Assembly: GCF_001422325.1 (NCBI RefSeq)
Contig: NZ_LMMR01000006.1
Span: forward strand, 496,001 to 560,000
Direction: 5' to 3'
Length of the DNA: 64,000 nucleotides
Origin: Leifsonia sp. Leaf264
GTDB taxonomy: Bacteria > Actinomycetota > Actinomycetes > Actinomycetales > Microbacteriaceae
In this document: in pieces, positions 28,431 to 36,103 of the stretch
How the letters are laid out: each line of letters begins with the position of its first letter
Numbering within the stretch: position 1 is the stretch's first letter
Program-made: the position numbers and the translations under genes
The notes under the pieces: generated by a model
What the model was told of the DNA's origin: nothing
What the model saw: the letters and a program-made list of their open reading frames with translations, nothing else
Database searches by the model: none

Positions 28431-28504
28431 TCTCTCCCCCCGGCTGTCGCTCAGTCTCGCCGCCCGCCCCACCGCCCGCGCATCCGCGCCCCGGCAAGCC
28501 CAGT

Positions 28505-29986
28505 TCAGGCCACCTCGGTCCGGGGAAGATCGAACCTCGCCCTGCCGCCCAGTCGCGGCTTCTGGTCGGGGTCGATGTGGGGTGGTGGGATGAACCACAC
28601 CTCGGTCGGGGTGGCCCGGATCGTCCAGCCGTCGTGGTGGATCCTGTGGTGGCAGAAGCTGCAGAGCAGCACGCCCTTGACGATGTCGCTGCGGCCGCGA
28701 TGTCGTTTCCACCAGCGGATGTGGTGCGCGTGCGTGTAGGTGACGTTCAGCCCGCAGCTGGCGCAGCCGCCGTCCCTCTCGTGCAGAGCGATGCGTTGCG
28801 CTCTGCTGAACAGGCGTGCTGTTCGGCCGACGTCGAGCGGGGCACTGTCGGTGCCGAGGACCATGGGGATGAGGTCGGCGGATGCCGCCATCCGCCGGAT
28901 CGTTCCGGCGGAGACGGGTTGGTCGATGCCGTCGATGCTGCCCACACCCAGCCCGGTGCGGAGCGCGTCGAGGTCGATACGGGTGACCGTGGTCACCGAC
29001 GCCAGCGGCGGGAGCGTCTGCGCGCAGCCGAGGACGTGGCGCATGATCTCGACCAAGGCATCGGCCTGCCGTTGCGGGATGGTGCGGTCATCAGTGACGA
29101 CTGGACCGCTGGCGCTGGTGCGGGCGTCGGGGTCAGGAGCAGTGCCAGTTCCGGCTCCGTCACCGTCTGCGGCATCCGTCGCGCTGACAGGCGCGGGCGT
29201 CTGTGCGCCTGAGCGCGACTCCCGCAACCTGTCGGAGACGAGCGCTTCGATGGCGGTCTTGACGTACGTTCCCGACTCCGGGTCGAGGTGGGCGCGGATG
29301 TCCAACCCGCCGTGGCGATCCTCCCGGATGGTCAGCGACCGGGCCGCCCAGCGTTCCTCATCGCGGGGTTCAGCACCGTCGGGATCCAGTCGCGCCTCGG
29401 CCTGCTTGACCACCCGCAGCAGCAGGCTCAACGGCAGCCCGGCAGCCCGCTCAGCCAGGATCTGCTCGACACTCTCGGCCAGGGCGGCGTCAGCGCGGGG
29501 TGCGACCCGGTCGAGCATCCCGGTGATCGCCGCCGCCGCGTCCACACTGATCAGACCGCCCTCCAGAGCGGCCGCGACATGCGGGTATCGGGCCGACCTC
29601 CGCTCACCACTGAGCGCCTGCCGGGACGCCGTCGCCATACCGACCGCGACGAGCCGGGCTGCCTCTCCCGTGCTGCCACCCGTCGACGCAGCGATCAGGG
29701 CCTGCGGGTTGTGGAACCCGTTCTGCTTCGCCAACCCCTCGATCCCGAACTCCGGACCCGACCGTTTCCCCACCTCGCCCGCTGCCCGCGCCAGGAGCGC
29801 ATCAGCGTGACGACGAATCCGAGTGAGGACATCCGTCACCGACACCACCCCCGAACCGTTCATCAACTCGAACCCGCCCTGAGCATCGGAAGGGACCACC
29901 CCGAACGCCGGAAGCGCCTCAGTCCACACGGCGGCCAGCAGTGCAACATCCTGCTGCAACAGGGCGATGGGTGCCGGGGTTTCCAT
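28505..29986 (-). CDS. DUF222 / HNH endonuclease domain protein
   Basis: A 493-residue protein. Residues about 1-350 are the helical DUF222 region, with a low-complexity Ala/Thr/Asp stretch around 245-275. The C-terminus carries an HNH nuclease fold: RDGGCASCG, HAHHIRWWKRHRG, LCSFCHHRIHHDGW, with four Cys for a structural zinc and catalytic His. This family (13E12-like) is multicopy in many actinobacterial genomes and of unknown biological role, possibly mobile or self-splicing related. The start at Met 29986 is preferred over 30019 because family N-termini begin near it. Confidence 0.88.
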   Translation of the reverse strand: METPAPIALLQQDVALLAAVWTEALPAFGVVPSDAQGGFELMNGSGVVSVTDVLTRIRRHADALLARAAGEVGKRSGPEFGIEGLAKQNGFHNPQALIAASTGGSTGEAARLVAVGMATASRQALSGERRSARYPHVAAALEGGLISVDAAAAITGMLDRVAPRADAALAESVEQILAERAAGLPLSLLLRVVKQAEARLDPDGAEPRDEERWAARSLTIREDRHGGLDIRAHLDPESGTYVKTAIEALVSDRLRESRSGAQTPAPVSATDAADGDGAGTGTAPDPDARTSASGPVVTDDRTIPQRQADALVEIMRHVLGCAQTLPPLASVTTVTRIDLDALRTGLGVGSIDGIDQPVSAGTIRRMAASADLIPMVLGTDSAPLDVGRTARLFSRAQRIALHERDGGCASCGLNVTYTHAHHIRWWKRHRGRSDIVKGVLLCSFCHHRIHHDGWTIRATPTEVWFIPPPHIDPDQKPRLGGRARFDLPRTEVA

Positions 29987-30130
29987 ACCCTGATACTCGC
30001 ACCACCCACCGACACTCAACCGTGCCGATTTACAGACCCTGATCTGCGATTTCAGTTGAATTTAGTGTGGAAGCTCACGGCTCGACGGCGAACTGGGGAG
30101 GAGTGCCGGAGTCCGCTCAGCGCTGAACGC
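29987..30130. other. Intergenic, A/T-rich patch and short repeats
   Basis: Between two minus-strand genes. Bases 30029-30068 are locally A/T-rich (GATTT, TTGAATTTAG) and may hold the HNH gene promoter. Near 30117-30140 GCTCAGC-type units repeat around the stop of the AIG2-like gene. Confidence 0.4.
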
Positions 30131-30481
30131 TCAGCGCTCAGCAGCCGCCACGTACACCCACGCCGTCGTCCCCGACGCGAGCGTCACCGCCACCCGCACG
30201 TAGTCGTCGACCTCGTACTCATCGGGGGCGGCCAGCTGCTCCGGCGTGAGCTCGAGCACAGACCCGGCAACACTGTCGGCCGCATCGCCCGTGCGCTCCA
30301 GGATCGGGTGCTCGTCCGATCCGCTCAAGGCGATGACGTGAGGGTCGGTGATCGTCAGCACGCCCAACCGGTACCCGGGCAGCGCATCGTCGCGGGTCGG
30401 CAGCTCGGCGCCGAAGGTCCCGCGCTGCACCTCAGATAGCCGGAGCGTTCCGTAGGAGAACAGGTGCTCGACGTCTGTCAT
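30131..30481 (-). CDS. AIG2-like gamma-glutamylcyclotransferase-fold protein
   Basis: A 116-residue protein of the GGCT/AIG2 fold. FSYGTLRLSEVQ at residues 8-19 is the substrate-binding P-loop-like motif, and LPGYRLGVLTI follows. The acidic residue of YEVDDYVRV-type strand fits the family. Members cleave gamma-glutamyl amines or peptides to 5-oxoproline; the exact substrate is unknown. Its start overlaps the upstream gene stop by ATGA, so it is co-expressed with the YdeI-like gene. Confidence 0.82.
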   Translation of the reverse strand: MTDVEHLFSYGTLRLSEVQRGTFGAELPTRDDALPGYRLGVLTITDPHVIALSGSDEHPILERTGDAADSVAGSVLELTPEQLAAPDEYEVDDYVRVAVTLASGTTAWVYVAAAER

Positions 30482-30912
30482 CCGCCGAGCTTCGCCACGA
30501 TCGACTCGACGCGACGCTGGCGAGTGGCATCCGTCTTCGCCGACTCCACGTTCACCACGTGCGCCTTCTTCGCGCTCGGCGAGAGCTTGTCGAAAGCCGC
30601 CTGTGCCTCGGCCGACGCCGCGAGCGCTGCGGCGAGGTCCGCCGGCACCTCGGTGACCCGCGGTTCGGTGTCGAGCGTGAGCTCCACCTCGATCGCGTCG
30701 CCACCCTGGATGCCCGTGGCCGCGCGCTTGTCGGAGCTGAACGCGATGAGGTACCGACCGCCCATCGGCGCCACGGTGCTGCGGTACTCGTAGCCGTTCA
30801 CGGTCACGTTCACCGGTGGCCGCTTGCCGCCGCCGAGAGCTTCGATGACCTCCTCGGGCACCGGGATGCCCGTGTTGTTTCCGGTCTGGAACATCGTCGT
30901 CGAGAAATGCAT
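30478..30912 (-). CDS. DUF1905 / YdeI-like protein
   Basis: A 144-residue soluble protein. Residues 1-95 match DUF1905 (FSTTMFQTGNNTGIPVPEEV; beta-barrel-like), and the C-terminus has LSPSAKKAHVVNVESAKTD, typical of the YdeI/OmdA segment named for bacteriocin protection. The function in actinobacteria is not known. CATAAT six bases before the ATG is a candidate leaderless -10. It is coupled with the AIG2-like gene. Confidence 0.82.
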   Translation of the reverse strand: MHFSTTMFQTGNNTGIPVPEEVIEALGGGKRPPVNVTVNGYEYRSTVAPMGGRYLIAFSSDKRAATGIQGGDAIEVELTLDTEPRVTEVPADLAAALAASAEAQAAFDKLSPSAKKAHVVNVESAKTDATRQRRVESIVAKLGG

Positions 30913-30930
30913 GCCTCGATTATGGCGGCG

Positions 30931-31179
30931 TCAGGTCGTCGGCGGCGAGGACTCGTCGTCATCCGCCGCGGCCTTCTCGGCGTCTTCCTTCTTGTACATC
31001 TCGGTGAACGAGACGGCGAGTGCGGTTCCGATCGCGACGCCGATCGCGATCCCGATCCCGACGTTCGCCAGGGCGACTCCGAGGCCTGCCCCCAGGGCGA
31101 TCCCGATGGCGATCCCCAACGCCCAGCCGCGCGTGGTCGGATCCTTCGAGTCGAACGCCGCCTTCTTCGTGTCAGCCAT
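30931..31179 (-). CDS. Glycine-zipper membrane protein
   Basis: An 82-residue protein. Residues 18-60 form two adjoining hydrophobic helices built of G-I/A-I-G steps (GIAIGIALGAGLGVAL, IGIAIGVAIGTALAV), that is, glycine zippers that pack helices tightly or oligomerise. The tail is acidic and polar. No enzyme motif is present. TAGCGT six bases before the ATG supports expression. The function is unknown; glycine-zipper proteins are often envelope or stress related. Confidence 0.7.
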   Translation of the reverse strand: MADTKKAAFDSKDPTTRGWALGIAIGIALGAGLGVALANVGIGIAIGVAIGTALAVSFTEMYKKEDAEKAAADDDESSPPTT

Positions 31180-31330
31180 GCCTTCACGCTAGGCGGATGC
31201 CGCAGCCGAGGCATCCGTCAACCGACCGAGACAGCTCCCCCACGCGGCGGAGCCCCTACCGGCCCGCAACCGACGACCACGCGGCGGCGGCCGCGGAATA
31301 GCCGCGCACCCCCGCCGGTTGCCCTTGGGG

Positions 31331-32380
31331 ATGACTGCACCACTCCGCCTCTCCGTTCTCGACCTCATTCCCGTGCGCAGCGGGCAGACCAGCTCTCAGG
31401 CCATGACGGCCTCGGTGGGGCTCGCCCGCCTCGCCGATAGCCTCGGCTACACGCGCTACTGGTATGCGGAGCACCACAACATGCCCTCGGTGGCCTCGAC
31501 CACCCCGCCCGTGCTCATCGCGGCGACCGCGGCGCAGACCGAGCGCATCCGTGTGGGATCCGGCGGAGTCATGCTGCCCAACCACGCGCCTCTGGTGGTC
31601 GCCGAGCAGTTCGCCGCCCTGGAGGCCCTGGCTCCCGGGCGCATCGACCTCGGCATAGGCCGCGCGCCCGGCAGCGACCCCGTCATCACACAGCTGCTCC
31701 GCATCAGCGGCCCGACCGCCGACGTCGACCGCTTCCCCGACCACATCGCCGACATCCAGGCACTCCTCCACCCCGACGGCGCTGCCCTGCGCATGACGAG
31801 CGGCAACGAGTACACGGTGCATGCGACGCCGTCGGCCGGCAGCGTTCCGACCATCTGGCTGCTCGGCTCGAGTGACTACTCGGCCCGCCTCGCCGCGAGC
31901 CACGGCCTGCCCTACGTGTTCGCCTACCACTTCTCGGGCGACGGCATCGAGGCCGCCCTCGAGCTCTACCGCACGAACTACACGCCGAGCCCCGAGCACC
32001 CGGAGCCGCAGACCTTCCTCACGCTCAACGCCTCGGTCGCGCCGACGGCAGAGGAGGCCCGCCGCCGTGCCCTGCCGCAGATGCGCGCGATGGCGCGGCT
32101 TCGCACGGGCCGCCCGCTCAGCGTGCTCGAGACCGTCGAGGACTCCGAGAACGCCGGCACCGACACCGCCACGGACCAGCTCGTCGCCGCGATGGAGAAG
32201 CGTTGGGTCATCGGCGCTCCGGATGCCGCCGGCCAGGCCATCCGCCAGCTCGCCTCGCGCTACGGAGTCGACGAGGTGATGGTGTCGCCCATCAGCGGCG
32301 CCTTCGCCAGCGACCCTCTCGACTCGACCCCGGGCCGTGCGCAGACGTTGGAGCTGCTGGCAGCCGAACTGCTGGCGTAA
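31331..32380 (+). CDS. LLM-class flavin-dependent oxidoreductase
   Basis: A 349-residue luciferase-like monooxygenase, TIM barrel, using reduced FMN or F420. Features are LSVLDLIPVRSGQ at the start, WYAEHHNMP, GSGGVMLPNHAPLVVAEQF, GRIDLGIGRAPGSD and LLGSSDYSARLAA. These are diagnostic of the MsnO8 (YhbW-like) group. The physiological substrate is unknown. The ATG at 31331 follows TTGGGG. It is single, and a 55-base palindrome lies about 80 bases downstream. Confidence 0.9.
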   Translation: MTAPLRLSVLDLIPVRSGQTSSQAMTASVGLARLADSLGYTRYWYAEHHNMPSVASTTPPVLIAATAAQTERIRVGSGGVMLPNHAPLVVAEQFAALEALAPGRIDLGIGRAPGSDPVITQLLRISGPTADVDRFPDHIADIQALLHPDGAALRMTSGNEYTVHATPSAGSVPTIWLLGSSDYSARLAASHGLPYVFAYHFSGDGIEAALELYRTNYTPSPEHPEPQTFLTLNASVAPTAEEARRRALPQMRAMARLRTGRPLSVLETVEDSENAGTDTATDQLVAAMEKRWVIGAPDAAGQAIRQLASRYGVDEVMVSPISGAFASDPLDSTPGRAQTLELLAAELLA

Positions 32381-32610
32381 CCCGCCCGCACGCCCGTCGA
32401 CCGCACGCACGCAGGCACGCACGTACGCACGCACGCCCGTCGACCGCGCTCGTCGAGTTCGCAGGACCAGCCTCGCCACAGCCGCGATATGCGGCCATGA
32501 CGAGCCTGGTCCTGCAGACGCGCGTAGGCGAACCGTCAGGATCGCCTACTCAGCCGTCGAGGTTCCGTAACAATCGCCGATCCGCGCCGCGATCGACGTA
32601 GAACTGGAAC
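32381..32610. other. Intergenic with CGCACG-type microsatellite
   Basis: Bases about 32386-32445 hold irregular repeats of CGCACG and two copies of CGCCCGTCGACCGC. The 55-base palindrome follows at 32461. No gene is supported here. Confidence 0.6.
32461..32515. repeat. 55-base palindromic element, copy 1
   Basis: Arms GCAGGACCAG / CTGGTCCTGC (10 perfect bases, extending with one mismatch to 15) enclose a core containing GCGATATGCGGCCA. Same total length and core as the copy at 34783. Confidence 0.8.
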
Positions 32611-33138
32611 GTGACCCTCACGTCCATCGTCCCGAGCCTGCGTCGCTCGATCCCCGATCCGCTCACCCCGTCGTCCTGGCCGCCCGCGACCACGGCGACC
32701 ACGACCGACGTCGTCGTGTCCGGCGTCTCGATTCTGCGCCTGCTCGAAGTCAGCGCCACCCCGGCGGTGCATGTGGTCGACGACATCGGGGTGGTCGTCG
32801 TGCGCGTGATCGACGTCGGGCGCGATGCCAGCGGGACGACATCCGTCACCCTCGATCTCGACCTCGCGACACTCACGCCGCACTGGCGCGAGCTGCGACT
32901 CATCGGGCGCGCCTCGACCGCACGGGCCGCGATGGTCAGCATCCGTTCGCTCGATGGGAATGCGGCGACGGATGCCGCGGGCTCACTCCCCCGCGACCTT
33001 CGCGTCGGCGACCTGCTGGTGGCGCCCTTCGCCGGCACGACCCCGGGGTCGGTGCGCCCGACGAGCGGCTGGCAGCGGAACCTGCCGACGCCGGACCTCA
33101 CCCGGAACGCAGAAGCTGCGGGTCAGAGGAGTCTCTGA
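32611..33138 (+). CDS. Hypothetical protein whose stop lies in a hairpin
   Basis: A 175-residue protein starting with GTG. Codon use is strongly G/C at third positions along the frame, which supports a real gene over the antisense frame. It is predicted soluble, with Thr/Pro-rich N-terminus and beta-rich Val/Asp stretches (VVDDIGVVVVRVIDVG). No family recognised. The last ten codons and the TGA lie inside a perfect 20-base-arm hairpin, so the C-terminus is probably a late acquisition. The start is uncertain. Confidence 0.55.
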   Translation: MTLTSIVPSLRRSIPDPLTPSSWPPATTATTTDVVVSGVSILRLLEVSATPAVHVVDDIGVVVVRVIDVGRDASGTTSVTLDLDLATLTPHWRELRLIGRASTARAAMVSIRSLDGNAATDAAGSLPRDLRVGDLLVAPFAGTTPGSVRPTSGWQRNLPTPDLTRNAEAAGQRSL

Positions 33139-33152
33139 CCCGCAGCTTCTGC
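33109..33152. terminator. Perfect 20-base-arm hairpin between convergent genes
   Basis: Left arm 33109-33128 and right arm 33133-33152 are exact reverse complements with a four-base loop. It overlaps the end of the plus-strand gene and lies 21 bases beyond the stop of the minus-strand oxidase gene, so it can terminate both. Confidence 0.85.
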
Positions 33153-33173
33153 GGTGTCGGCGCCAGGTGCCGG

Positions 33174-34568
33174 CTACAGCACCGGGTGGTTGGAGCGGAT
33201 CGTGTTGTTCGGGTCGTAGACCACCTTGATGGCGCGCAGCCTGTCGAGGTCGGCTCCCCAGATGGCGCCGGGCTCCTGAGTGCCTTCGGCGAAGTTCTGG
33301 TAGAGCACCTCGGCGCGCCACGGCGCGAGGGCCGCTGCCAGCCTCTCGACCGAGGCCGCGACGGCGGTCCCCATCGCGGGCGTCGCCGCCATGCCGGCGC
33401 CGAACACGAGGAACTCGGCATCGAAGTGCGACACCACGCCGGCACCGAGCGGGGCGCGTCCGGTGGCGCCGCCCACGTGGCGGATCTCGGCCGACAGCAG
33501 CGCGGACCCCGACCCGGCACCAGCGGCGGCCACGAAGGCCTCGACGGCCTCGGTGGTGAGCGCCGAGAGGGCGAAGCCGTCGCCGACACCGGGAACCGGC
33601 CCCTGCGGGTCCATGTGCAACTGGTCGAGCTCGGACATCGGCGTGGGGTGGAAGGTGTCGATCACGGGGCCGAGGTCGCGCAACGGCGCGAGCACGGCAT
33701 CGGCATCGACCGGCGGAGCCTGCAGGGCGGCCTCGATCACGACGTAGCTCTGGCCGCGCAGGAAGTCGGGCAGCTCCGGCAGCGGCGGGAACTGCAGGAT
33801 GCGGCCGACGCTGGTGACCTGCTCCGGCACGTCGACGACCCATTCGCGCCAGGCCTGCAGTACGCGGCCGGCTTCGGCGAGCGGGAAGAACAGCGTTCCG
33901 GCGTAGACCTCGCTGATCGGGTACAGCCGCATCTCGATCGCCGTGACGATGCCGAAGTTGCCGCTTCCACCGCGCACGGCCCAGAACAGCTCGGGTTCGT
34001 GGTCGGCGTCGATGCGGCGCAGGAGTCCGTCGGCCGTCACGATCTCGATGGCCGTGACGTGGTTGACGGCGAGGCCGTGCGAGCGGGCCAGCCAGCTCAC
34101 GCCGCCGCCCAGCAGGTAGCCGGCGATGCCGACGTCGGCACTCGATCCGGCGAGCGCCGCGAGGCCGAAGGCCGCCGCTGGAGCCGTGACGTCGGCCCAG
34201 AGGGCACCGGACTCGCAACTCGCCGTACCGGCCTCCGGCACGATGGTCACGCCACGGAGGCTGCTGGTGCGCAGCAGGATCGTATCGGCGAGATCGCCGA
34301 GCGGGGCCGCGTTGTGGCCTGTGCTCTGGGGTGCGACGCGCAGTCCGAGCTCGCGAGCGGCGTTCACTGTCAGCACGACGTCGCGGGCACTGCCGGCGAT
34401 CACGACGGCTGCCGGGCGCTGGTCGACGGTGAGGTTCCACGCTGTCCGCGCGGCATCCCAGTCGGCATCCGTCGACAGGTGAAGCGATCCGTCGAGGGCG
34501 TCGCGCAACTCGAGGACGGCGTCGGCGAGGGTGGAGTCGAGTGCGGTGGTGGGCGCAAGGGTGTTCAC
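33174..34568 (-). CDS. FAD-linked oxidase, berberine-bridge-like
   Basis: A 464-residue oxidoreductase of the PCMH/VAO flavoprotein group. The FAD-binding domain shows RVAPQSTGHN, whose His85 is at the usual covalent-FAD position, GYLLGGGVSWLARSHG and WAVRGGSGNFGIVT. The C-terminal BBE motif reads YDPNNTIRSNHPV. Such enzymes oxidise alcohols, sugars or secondary metabolites with O2; the substrate is unknown. The GTG at 34568 is chosen because AAAGGA lies seven bases upstream; the longer frame to 34715 has no ribosome site. Confidence 0.9.
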   Translation of the reverse strand: MNTLAPTTALDSTLADAVLELRDALDGSLHLSTDADWDAARTAWNLTVDQRPAAVVIAGSARDVVLTVNAARELGLRVAPQSTGHNAAPLGDLADTILLRTSSLRGVTIVPEAGTASCESGALWADVTAPAAAFGLAALAGSSADVGIAGYLLGGGVSWLARSHGLAVNHVTAIEIVTADGLLRRIDADHEPELFWAVRGGSGNFGIVTAIEMRLYPISEVYAGTLFFPLAEAGRVLQAWREWVVDVPEQVTSVGRILQFPPLPELPDFLRGQSYVVIEAALQAPPVDADAVLAPLRDLGPVIDTFHPTPMSELDQLHMDPQGPVPGVGDGFALSALTTEAVEAFVAAAGAGSGSALLSAEIRHVGGATGRAPLGAGVVSHFDAEFLVFGAGMAATPAMGTAVAASVERLAAALAPWRAEVLYQNFAEGTQEPGAIWGADLDRLRAIKVVYDPNNTIRSNHPVL

Positions 34569-34859
34569 AGATGTTTCCTTTCGGGTGAGGTGCTCCTCGG
34601 GTGTAGCTGCTCCGTCACGGAGCTGATGCCTCAACACGATCGGCGGGACTCCAGGTCCTCCTCCGCCGCACGAGGCGCGAGCTCCATCGAACACCTGCAG
34701 TGCCGGGGCGCCCATCGGAGAGCACCCCGCTCTCTCCTCAGGGCCAACCCGCAGATCGGGCCACCGGCCACGGGTGCGGAATGCAGGACCAGGCGCGATA
34801 CGGCTGCGATATGCGGCCAGGTGCCGTCTGGTCCTGCGTTCGGGATCCGCTGAACCCGC
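34569..34859. other. Longest non-coding stretch in the window
   Basis: 291 bases between two minus-strand genes. It contains the 55-base palindrome at 34783. Apart from an A/T-poor presumptive promoter side toward the oxidase gene, I see no gene or clear operator. Confidence 0.5.
34783..34837. repeat. 55-base palindromic element, copy 2
   Basis: Arms GCAGGACCAG / CTGGTCCTGC identical to copy 1, and core GCGATATGCGGCCA shared. It ends 22 bases beyond the stop of the TSUP gene on the minus strand, where it may stop transcription. Confidence 0.8.
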
Positions 34860-35588
34860 CTACAGCAGCAGGATGCCGCGGATGATCGCGGCCGCGCTGC
34901 CCAGCGCTGCGAGCCCGATCACGAGCCGGCGCCCGAGCCCGTCGCTGACCGTGGGGGCGAGCAGGTGGCCGAGGAGGATGCCGACGCCCAGCGAGGCGCC
35001 GGCGGCGACCCAGAGCCATCCGTCGATCACGGGAATGCCCTTCACGCCGACGGCCACGAGGTTGGTCGCGAGCAGGAACGCCTGCCCAGTGCCGAGGAAG
35101 ACCTGGCGGGGCCAGCGATCACTGAAGGCGTGCACGGCGAGCGCCGGTCCGCCGACGCCGGCCGTCGCGCTCATGAAGCCCGAGAGTCCGCCGGCCACGA
35201 CGGCTCCGCGCCGACCAGGCAGCACGCTGGCCGACTGGCTGAACGCGACCGTGGCGATGGCGACGAGGGCGATCGATCCGACGAGGATCATGAGGGGAGC
35301 CGTCGGCACCAGCCTGGTGACGGCGACGCCGAGCGGGATGGCGACGAGGGCCGGCAGCGTCAGCAGCAGTGCGCGGCGCCAGTCCACGAATCGCCAGGCA
35401 CTGGCGAGCACCACGACGCAGAGCACCGCGGAGAGCACGTTGCCCATCGAGACTCCGGCGACGGGGCCGACGGATGCCACCAGCAGGGGCGCTGCCACGA
35501 GGGCGAAGCCCAGGCCGGTGATGCGCTGTGCCGCCGCTCCCACGAGAACCGATGCGCAGGTGAGCACTGTGACGACGACGGCGGGCAT
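34860..35588 (-). CDS. TSUP (TauE/SafE) family anion exporter
   Basis: A 242-residue protein with about eight hydrophobic segments in two repeats. Seen are RITGLGFALVAAPLL in the first helix pair and SGFMSATAGVGGPALA in the second half, the paired Gly/Pro motifs of the family. TSUP proteins move sulfite, sulfoacetate or other small organosulfur anions. The ATG at 35588 is chosen because the hydrophobic start follows directly. No neighbour hints at the substrate. Confidence 0.85.
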   Translation of the reverse strand: MPAVVVTVLTCASVLVGAAAQRITGLGFALVAAPLLVASVGPVAGVSMGNVLSAVLCVVVLASAWRFVDWRRALLLTLPALVAIPLGVAVTRLVPTAPLMILVGSIALVAIATVAFSQSASVLPGRRGAVVAGGLSGFMSATAGVGGPALAVHAFSDRWPRQVFLGTGQAFLLATNLVAVGVKGIPVIDGWLWVAAGASLGVGILLGHLLAPTVSDGLGRRLVIGLAALGSAAAIIRGILLL

Positions 35589-35731
35589 GGCGGATCGGCA
35601 TTTCGGATCGAGCGGAGGGGACGGATGAGCGTAACCCGCCGCATCCGTTCGCACCGAATCACGGCCCCACCCCATTCGGGCCGATCCGCTTGCCGCCGGC
35701 CGTCAGGAGCGAGCAGGCAGCGGCGAACGGG

Positions 35732-35944
35732 TCAGGCGAAGGTACGGTTCTCGATGGCCCACAGGGTGCGCAACGCGTCGGAGAGCGATGAGAAGGTGCC
35801 GAGCTGGCGGTCCGCCCAGTCCCAGAGCAGGAATCCCGCCGCCGTGCGCCAGACATGACCGACGACCGACAGGCTCTGCCGACGCTGCACATCCCAGCGT
35901 CCTTCTCCGGCGTCGATGACGTCGAAAGCCTCTACATGACTCAT
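35732..35944 (-). CDS. Small hypothetical protein
   Basis: A 70-residue soluble protein rich in Trp, Asp and Arg (GRWDVQRRQ, HVWRTAAGF, LLWDWADRQLG). GGGAGGAAG lies just before the ATG at 35944, a strong ribosome site that fixes the start. No family is recognised. The compact beta-then-helix pattern suggests a small folded domain. Confidence 0.65.
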   Translation of the reverse strand: MSHVEAFDVIDAGEGRWDVQRRQSLSVVGHVWRTAAGFLLWDWADRQLGTFSSLSDALRTLWAIENRTFA

Positions 35945-36036
35945 GATCTTCCTCCCAGCTTGTTTCCCGAGAACGGTAGGCCGCGCATGTGATCGGACGG
36001 CGACGGGCAGGCGAACTTCTCGACACCGAATAGACG

Positions 36037-36072
36037 GAAGGCCCCCGCCCGGCGAACCGGACGAGGGCCTTC
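36037..36072 (-). terminator. Terminator of the DEAD-box helicase gene
   Basis: Inverted repeat GAAGGCCC...GGGCCTTC with a GC-rich interior, 31 bases beyond the helicase stop on the minus strand. Confidence 0.7.
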
Positions 36073-36103
36073 GATGCATCCTGCGAGTGCAGGAGCCGCT
36101 GGT

